A stretch of DNA of 44,025 nucleotides from Actinomycetes bacterium (lineage in GTDB: Bacteria; Actinomycetota; Actinomycetes; Streptosporangiales; Streptosporangiaceae), in contig JAOPYM010000168.1 in assembly GCA_025964615.1 (NCBI GenBank), positions 1 through 44,025 of the forward strand, in the 5' to 3' direction. Below the pieces are notes generated by a model. That model did not search any database, was not told the origin of the DNA, and was given only the letters and a program-made list of their open reading frames with translations. Below, one piece after another: positions 38,591 to 44,025 of the stretch; position 1 is the first letter of the stretch; the number at the start of each line of letters is the position of its first letter. The translations under genes and the position numbers were made by a program.

Positions 38591-41500
38591 ATGGCTATGA
38601 GCGCTACCCCGCAATCCCTGCGCCGGGCCCTCCGTGAACGTGTCGTCGTGGCCGATGGGGCGATGGGGACGATGCTCCAGGCCGCAGACCCCTCCCTGGA
38701 GGACTTCCAGGGGTTCGAGGGCTGCAACGAGATCCTCAACGTGACCCGGCCCGACATCGTCCGGTCGGTCCACGAGGCCTACTTCGACGTCGGCGTGGAC
38801 TGTGTCGAGACCAACACCTTCGGTGCCAACCTGGCCAACCTCGGCGAGTACGACATCCCGGAGCGGATCGAGGAACTGTCGGAGGCGGGCGCCCGGATCG
38901 CCCGTGAGGTCGCCGACCGGTACTCCACCCCCGAACGGCCCCGGTGGGTGATCGGCTCCATCGGCCCCGGCACGAAGCTGCCGACCCTCGGTCATGTCAG
39001 TTTCGCCCAGCTCCGCGACGCCTACCAGCGCAACGCCGAGGGCCTGCTGGCCGGTGGGGTCCAGTCGATACTGATCGAGACCTGCCAGGACCTGCTCCAG
39101 GTCAAGGCGGCCGTGATCGGCACCAAACGGGCCGTCCGGGCGATCGGCGCCGACACGGTCCTGATCACCCAGGTGACGATCGAGCAGAACGGGGCGATGC
39201 TGCTGGGTTCGGAGATCGGTGCGGCGCTGACCGCGATCGAGCCGCTCGAACCCGACCTGATCGGGCTCAACTGCGCCACCGGTCCGGCCGAGATGAGCGA
39301 GCACCTGCGCTATCTGGCCAAGCACGCCAGGCTCGGTCTGTCCGCGATGCCGAACGCCGGGCTGCCCCAGCTGACCTCCGACGGCGCGCACTACCCGCTG
39401 ACCCCGCAGGAGCTGGCCGACGCACACGACCACTTCACCCGCGACTTCGGGCTGTCCCTGGTCGGTGGTTGCTGCGGCACGACGCCCGAGCACCTGCGGC
39501 TGGTCGTCGAGCGGGTACGGGGCCGTGAGGTCACCGCGCGCAGGCCGCGGCCCGAGGCCGGGGCGTCCTCGCTCTACCAGCACGTACCGTTCCGGCAGGA
39601 CACCTCCTACCTGGCGATCGGGGAGCGGACCAACGCCAACGGCTCCAAGGCCTTCCGCGAGGCCATGCTGGAGGAGCGCTGGGACGACTGTGTGAAGATC
39701 GCCCGCGACCAGGCCAGGGACGGGGCGCACCTGCTCGACGTCTGCATCGACTACGTCGGCAGGGACGGCGTCCGGGACATGAAGGAGATCGCGTTCCGCT
39801 TCGCGACCGCCTCCACCCTGCCGCTGGTGCTCGACTCCACCGAGATGCCGGTCATCGAGGCCGGCCTGGAAATGATCGGCGGCCGGGCCGTCATCAACTC
39901 GGTCAACTACGAGGACGGCGCCGGGCCGGACTCGCGGATCGGCAGGCTGATGCCGGTGGTCAAGGAGCACGGCGCCGCCGTCGTCGCCCTGACCATCGAC
40001 GAGCAGGGCCAGGCCCGTACCGCCGAGACCAAGACGGCGATCGCCACCCGGCTGATCGAGGACCTGACCTCGAACTACGGGATGCGGGTCGAGGACATCA
40101 TCATCGACGCGCTCACCTTCACGATCGGCACCGGCCTGGAGGAGAGCCGCAGGGACGCGCTCGAGACCATCGAGGCGATCCGCGAGATCAAGCGCCTGCA
40201 CCCGGCCGTGCAGACCACCCTGGGCCTGTCCAACGTGTCGTTCGGCCTGAATCCGGCGGCCCGTATGGTCCTTAACTCGGTCTTCCTCAACGAGTGCGCC
40301 AACGCCGGCCTGGACTCCGCCATCGTGCACGCCTCCAAGATCGTGCCGATGGCCCGCATCCCCGACGAGCAGCGCCAGGTCGCGCTCGACATGGTCTACG
40401 ACCGGCGCCGTGACGACTACGACCCGCTGCAGCGCTTCATGGAGCTGTTCGAGGGCGTCGACGCCGCCGCGATGCGGCAGACCCGCGCGGAGGAACTGGC
40501 CGGGCTGCCGCTCTGGGAACGGCTCAAGCGCCGCATCATCGACGGTGAGCTCGACGGGCTGCAGGCCGACCTGGACGAGGGCCTCGCGCAGCGCCCCGCC
40601 CTGGAGATCGTCAACGATGTGCTCCTGGACGGCATGAAGACCGTCGGTGAGCTGTTCGGTTCCGGGCAGATGCAGCTTCCTTTCGTGCTGCAGTCCGCGG
40701 AGGTCATGAAGACCGCGGTCGCCCACCTCGAACCGCACATGGAGAAGTCCGAGGACGGGGGCAAGGGCCGTATCGTGCTCGCGACCGTCAAGGGCGACGT
40801 GCACGACATCGGCAAGAACCTGGTCGACATCATCCTGTCCAACAACGGCTTCGAGGTGGTCAACCTCGGCATCAAGCAGCCGGTGTCGGCGATCCTGGAG
40901 GCCGCCCGCGAGCATCAGGTCGATGTGATCGGCATGTCCGGGCTGCTGGTCAAGTCCACGGTGATCATGAAGGAGAACCTGGAGGAACTGAACTCCCGGG
41001 GCTTCGCGGACAGGTGGCCGGTGCTGCTGGGCGGCGCCGCGCTGACCCGCGCCTACGTCGAGCAGGATCTGGCGGAACTGTTCGACGGTCAGGTTCGCTA
41101 TGCCCGGGACGCCTTCGAGGGCCTGCGGCTGATGAACGCGTTCATGGACGTCAAGCGGGGCGTGGCGGGGGCGTCCCTGCCGCCGCTGCGCGAGCGCAGG
41201 GTCCGCACGACCGCCACCCTGCAGGTCACCGAGCCGCAGGACATGCCGGCCCGCTCGGACGTGGCCGCCGACAACAAAGTGCCCTCCCCGCCGTTCTGGG
41301 GAGACCAGGTCGTCAAGGGCATCGCGCTGAACGACTACGCGTCCTTCCTGGACGAGCGCGCCACGTTCATGGGCCAGTGGGGTCTCAAGCCCGCCAGGGG
41401 CGGCGACGGTCCGTCCTACGAGGAGCTGGTCGAGACCGAGGGCCGGCCTCGGCTGCGGATGTGGCTGGACCGGATCCAGACCGACGGCCTCATCGAGGCC

Positions 41501-42070
41501 GCCGTCGTGTACGGCTACTTCCCCGCGGTCAGCGAGGGCGACGACCTCGTCGTCCTCGACGACGGCGGCGGCGAGCGGGAACGCTTCACCTACCCGCGCC
41601 AGCGCCGTGACCGGCACCTGTGCCTGGCCGACTTCTTCCGGTCCAGGGAGTCCGGCGAGGTCGACGTGGCCGGCTTCCAGCTCGTGACGGTCGGATCGAA
41701 GATCAGCGAGGCCACCGCCGAACTGTTCGCGAAGAACGCCTACCGCGACTACCTGGAGCTGCACGGCCTGTCGGTACAGCTGACCGAGGCGCTGGCGGAG
41801 TACTGGCACGCGCGGATCCGCTCGGAGATCGGCTTCGGCGCCGAGGACCCCGACGATCTGTCGGACTTCTTCAAAGTGAAGTTCCGGGGCTGCCGCTACG
41901 CGGCCGGCTACCCGGCCTGCCCCGACCTGGAGGACCGCGCCAAGATCGTACGGCTCCTCAAGCCGGAGCGGATCGGGGTCATCCTGTCGGAGGAGTTCCA
42001 GCTCGTACCCGAGCAGGCCACCGACGCCCTGGTCGTGCACCACCCCGACGCCAGCTACTTCAACGCCTGA
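38591..42070 (+). CDS. metH: Cobalamin-dependent methionine synthase
   Basis: 1159 aa; Hcy-binding ([21 protein letters not shown]), pterin-binding ([17 protein letters not shown]), B12-binding ([13 protein letters not shown]), C-terminal activation domain (ASYFNA end). Confidence 0.96.
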   Translation: MAMSATPQSLRRALRERVVVADGAMGTMLQAADPSLEDFQGFEGCNEILNVTRPDIVRSVHEAYFDVGVDCVETNTFGANLANLGEYDIPERIEELSEAGARIAREVADRYSTPERPRWVIGSIGPGTKLPTLGHVSFAQLRDAYQRNAEGLLAGGVQSILIETCQDLLQVKAAVIGTKRAVRAIGADTVLITQVTIEQNGAMLLGSEIGAALTAIEPLEPDLIGLNCATGPAEMSEHLRYLAKHARLGLSAMPNAGLPQLTSDGAHYPLTPQELADAHDHFTRDFGLSLVGGCCGTTPEHLRLVVERVRGREVTARRPRPEAGASSLYQHVPFRQDTSYLAIGERTNANGSKAFREAMLEERWDDCVKIARDQARDGAHLLDVCIDYVGRDGVRDMKEIAFRFATASTLPLVLDSTEMPVIEAGLEMIGGRAVINSVNYEDGAGPDSRIGRLMPVVKEHGAAVVALTIDEQGQARTAETKTAIATRLIEDLTSNYGMRVEDIIIDALTFTIGTGLEESRRDALETIEAIREIKRLHPAVQTTLGLSNVSFGLNPAARMVLNSVFLNECANAGLDSAIVHASKIVPMARIPDEQRQVALDMVYDRRRDDYDPLQRFMELFEGVDAAAMRQTRAEELAGLPLWERLKRRIIDGELDGLQADLDEGLAQRPALEIVNDVLLDGMKTVGELFGSGQMQLPFVLQSAEVMKTAVAHLEPHMEKSEDGGKGRIVLATVKGDVHDIGKNLVDIILSNNGFEVVNLGIKQPVSAILEAAREHQVDVIGMSGLLVKSTVIMKENLEELNSRGFADRWPVLLGGAALTRAYVEQDLAELFDGQVRYARDAFEGLRLMNAFMDVKRGVAGASLPPLRERRVRTTATLQVTEPQDMPARSDVAADNKVPSPPFWGDQVVKGIALNDYASFLDERATFMGQWGLKPARGGDGPSYEELVETEGRPRLRMWLDRIQTDGLIEAAVVYGYFPAVSEGDDLVVLDDGGGERERFTYPRQRRDRHLCLADFFRSRESGEVDVAGFQLVTVGSKISEATAELFAKNAYRDYLELHGLSVQLTEALAEYWHARIRSEIGFGAEDPDDLSDFFKVKFRGCRYAAGYPACPDLEDRAKIVRLLKPERIGVILSEEFQLVPEQATDALVVHHPDASYFNA

Positions 42071-42726
42071 TGGGGAGACTGCAGGCGGTCCTGTTCGACA
42101 TGGACGGGACCCTCATCGACTCCGAGAAGGTCTGGTTCGTCGCCGAGGCGCAGCTCATGGCGGAGCTCGGCTGGCCGGGCGAATGGGGCCAGGAGCACCA
42201 GCACGAGCTGGTCGGCAGCTCGATCACCCGCACCATCGAGTACATGATGGCGATCACCGGGCCGGTGGCCGACCCTGCGGTGGTGGCCCAGCGGCTGCTC
42301 GACATCACCGAGGAGCTGCTGAGCCTCCAGGTTCCGATGATGCCGGGGGCCAAGGAGCTGCTGACCCAGGTGTCGGACTCCGGCCTGCCCACGGCACTCG
42401 TCACCTCCACCGGGCGCAAGCTCGTCGAACACGTGCTCGACGGGATCGGGCGGGAACATTTCACGATCACCCTGGCCGGTGACGAGGTGACCAATCCCAA
42501 GCCCGACCCTGAGCCGTACCTGACCGCGGCCCGGATCCTCGGGGTCGACCCGGCAGGCTGCGTCGCCCTCGAGGACTCGCCCACGGGCGTCGCCTCCGCC
42601 GAGGGCGCGGGCTGTGTGACCGTCGCGATCCCCAGCGTCGCCCCCATCCCGCGGGCCCCGGGCCGTACCGTGCTCACCTCTCTCACCCAGATCGACTTCG
42701 CAGGGCTCGCCGCGCTGATCCCGTAG
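42070..42726 (+). CDS. HAD family hydrolase
   Basis: [98 protein letters not shown] overlap with the metH stop. Confidence 0.93.
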   Translation: MGRLQAVLFDMDGTLIDSEKVWFVAEAQLMAELGWPGEWGQEHQHELVGSSITRTIEYMMAITGPVADPAVVAQRLLDITEELLSLQVPMMPGAKELLTQVSDSGLPTALVTSTGRKLVEHVLDGIGREHFTITLAGDEVTNPKPDPEPYLTAARILGVDPAGCVALEDSPTGVASAEGAGCVTVAIPSVAPIPRAPGRTVLTSLTQIDFAGLAALIP

Positions 42727-42851
42727 GGGTCTCGGATCCCGCCAGCGGATGACCTTCTGCCTGCGGGAACCGTCCGTGCGGAGGAGCGGTCTGACCTGAG
42801 AACGTGTGACTATGGGGTGAGAACCCCAATCCACGCCCCGGGGGGCCCATC

Positions 42852-43238
42852 ATGACCTTGCTGATCAGCCTGACGATCACCGTGCTCGGCCTGCTCGCCA
42901 GCTACGCCGCCTACAAGCGGCGGGGCACCGCCTCCGCGATGCGCGGCACGGCGTGGTCGCTGGTGCCGATGGCCGCCTACGCGACCGGCCTGACGGACTT
43001 CGTCAGCGGTCTGGTCTTCAACCCGCTCAAGTGGCTGGGCGTGATCCTGGCCGGGGTCGCCGGGGTGCTCTACGTGACATCCGGCGTGATGCTGCGCCGC
43101 CGCGAGGAAGCCGGCCCCGCCGCGCCGAAGGCGGCCCGGGGTGGCCGGTCCAAGAAGGCCGTCGACTCTCCCGCGGCGAACCTCGACCCCGACCTGGGCG
43201 ACATCGAGGCGATCCTCCGCAAACGCAACATCAGCTGA
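42852..43238 (+). CDS. Small membrane protein, function unknown
   Basis: MTLLISLTITVLGLLASYAAYKRRGTASAMRGTAWSLVPMAAYATGLTDFVSGLVFNPLKWLGVILAGVAGVLYVTSGVMLRRR, then a Lys/Ala-rich tail ending DPDLGDIEAILRKRNIS. Confidence 0.8.
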   Translation: MTLLISLTITVLGLLASYAAYKRRGTASAMRGTAWSLVPMAAYATGLTDFVSGLVFNPLKWLGVILAGVAGVLYVTSGVMLRRREEAGPAAPKAARGGRSKKAVDSPAANLDPDLGDIEAILRKRNIS

Positions 43239-43316
43239 ATACGACCTGTCTTGCCCGGCGCGGGATCGATCCGGATGATCGGTCCCGCGTTCTCGTCGTC
43301 ACGATAAGTCCTCTTG

Positions 43317-43337
43317 AACACCACGGGCCGTGGTGTT
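43317..43337. promoter_or_regulatory. 21-bp palindrome (operator or terminator)
   Basis: AACACCACGG-G-CCGTGGTGTT, perfect 10-bp arms around one base, followed by TTGTGATATATG, upstream of the second SBP gene. Confidence 0.45.
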
Positions 43338-43570
43338 TGTGATATATGCCCCTATGCGTCGTATGGAGCTTAATGCCCGGTATGGCATCAAGTTCGGGTG
43401 TGCGACCGGATACGACGCGATCACAATCCCTAAAAGGGTCTATCGCTCAGCCCGCCGTTGACGGAGCATTCCGCTCAACTTCCTACTTTCCGGTAGCGGT
43501 GGGCAAAGGGGACCTGTCGGCGTGCGCCGACGGTGGCCCGGTGCTTGCTGCGAGGCCAAGAGAGGCGCAC

Positions 43571-44025
43571 ATGCAAGCGCGACTCAACGCTCTGACGGTG
43601 ACAGCCGCACTCGGCGCACTCACCTTGGGGCTCGCCGCCTGTGGCGGTGGCAGCACGAGCAACAGTGCCGGTACGCCCGGCAAGGGTGGCACCCTGAAGA
43701 TCGTAGACGCGGGCGACGTCGACCACCTCGACACTGCCAGTGGCTACACCACAACTGCGAACGCCCTGGAGCGTGCGTGGACCCGGCAGCTGTTCAGCTA
43801 CAAGGCCAGCAACGACATCGTCGCCGGAAGCGTGATCGTAGCCGACGCCGCGACCGACATTCCGTCGGCGGCCAACGGCGGGATCAGCGCCGACGGTAAG
43901 ACCATCACCGTGCACCTGCGCACCGGAGTCAAGTGGAACACGACCCCGGCACGCGAGGTCGTGGCCAACGACTGGATCCGCGGTATCAAGCGGGAGTGCA
44001 ACCCGGACAAGAACGGTGCGGGCGG
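43571..44025 (+). CDS. ABC transporter substrate-binding lipoprotein, peptide family 5 (truncated at the right edge)
   Basis: Open to window end: MQARLNALTVTAALGALTLGLAACGGGSTSNSAGTPGKGGTLKIVDAGDVDHLDTASGYTTTANALERAWTRQLFSYKASNDIVAGSVIVADAATDIPSAANGGISADGKTITVHLRTGVKWNTTPAREVVANDWIRGIKRECNPDKNGAG; paralogue of 28328..30139. Confidence 0.88.
   Translation, partial: MQARLNALTVTAALGALTLGLAACGGGSTSNSAGTPGKGGTLKIVDAGDVDHLDTASGYTTTANALERAWTRQLFSYKASNDIVAGSVIVADAATDIPSAANGGISADGKTITVHLRTGVKWNTTPAREVVANDWIRGIKRECNPDKNGAG

Noticed and set aside
38030-42043. 1337-aa minus-strand ORF opposite metH
   Set aside because: Shadow ORF of high-GC coding sequence; low-complexity Arg/Asp/Gly/Gln/His-rich translation with no recognisable domain, while the plus strand encodes a full MetH.

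Overview
High-GC actinomycete chromosomal segment, probably Streptosporangiales-like (inferred from gene content, not proven). It carries about 43 protein-coding genes and I recognised no tRNA, rRNA, CRISPR array or transposase. Left to right: the 5' end of a PAS-domain gene; a MEDS/HATPase regulator; an MTH1187-type thiamine-binding protein with HrpB helicase; a PPOX flavoprotein divergent from a double-FHA ABC exporter; an NAD(P)H-binding protein; a MarR regulator with a fused ATPase-permease ABC exporter; a DUF3099 protein and dodecin; a lipoprotein; TldE/TldD; a FabG/InhA-type fatty-acid pair; a secreted Pro/Thr-rich protein; a RecD2-like protein with eroded helicase motifs; an aldo/keto reductase; a histidine phosphatase / DUF3090 / SCO1664-like kinase-fold module; an NRDE protein; a frame-disrupted ORF; an MGDG-synthase-like glycosyltransferase with a NodB deacetylase; a CNNM/HlyC pair; a complete dipeptide/oligopeptide ABC operon; an MpaB-like oxygenase; MshC, PAC2 and a universal stress protein; MetH; a HAD hydrolase; and the start of a second oligopeptide-binding lipoprotein cut by the window edge. 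Most is ordinary core or accessory genome. The best leads are the RecD2-like protein that has lost its catalytic helicase residues, the uncharacterised kinase-fold/phosphatase/DUF3090 module, helically phased direct repeats in the FHA-ABC divergent promoter, the frame-disrupted ORF, and several strong palindromes and terminators. All family calls come from motif recognition by eye; no database search was run.
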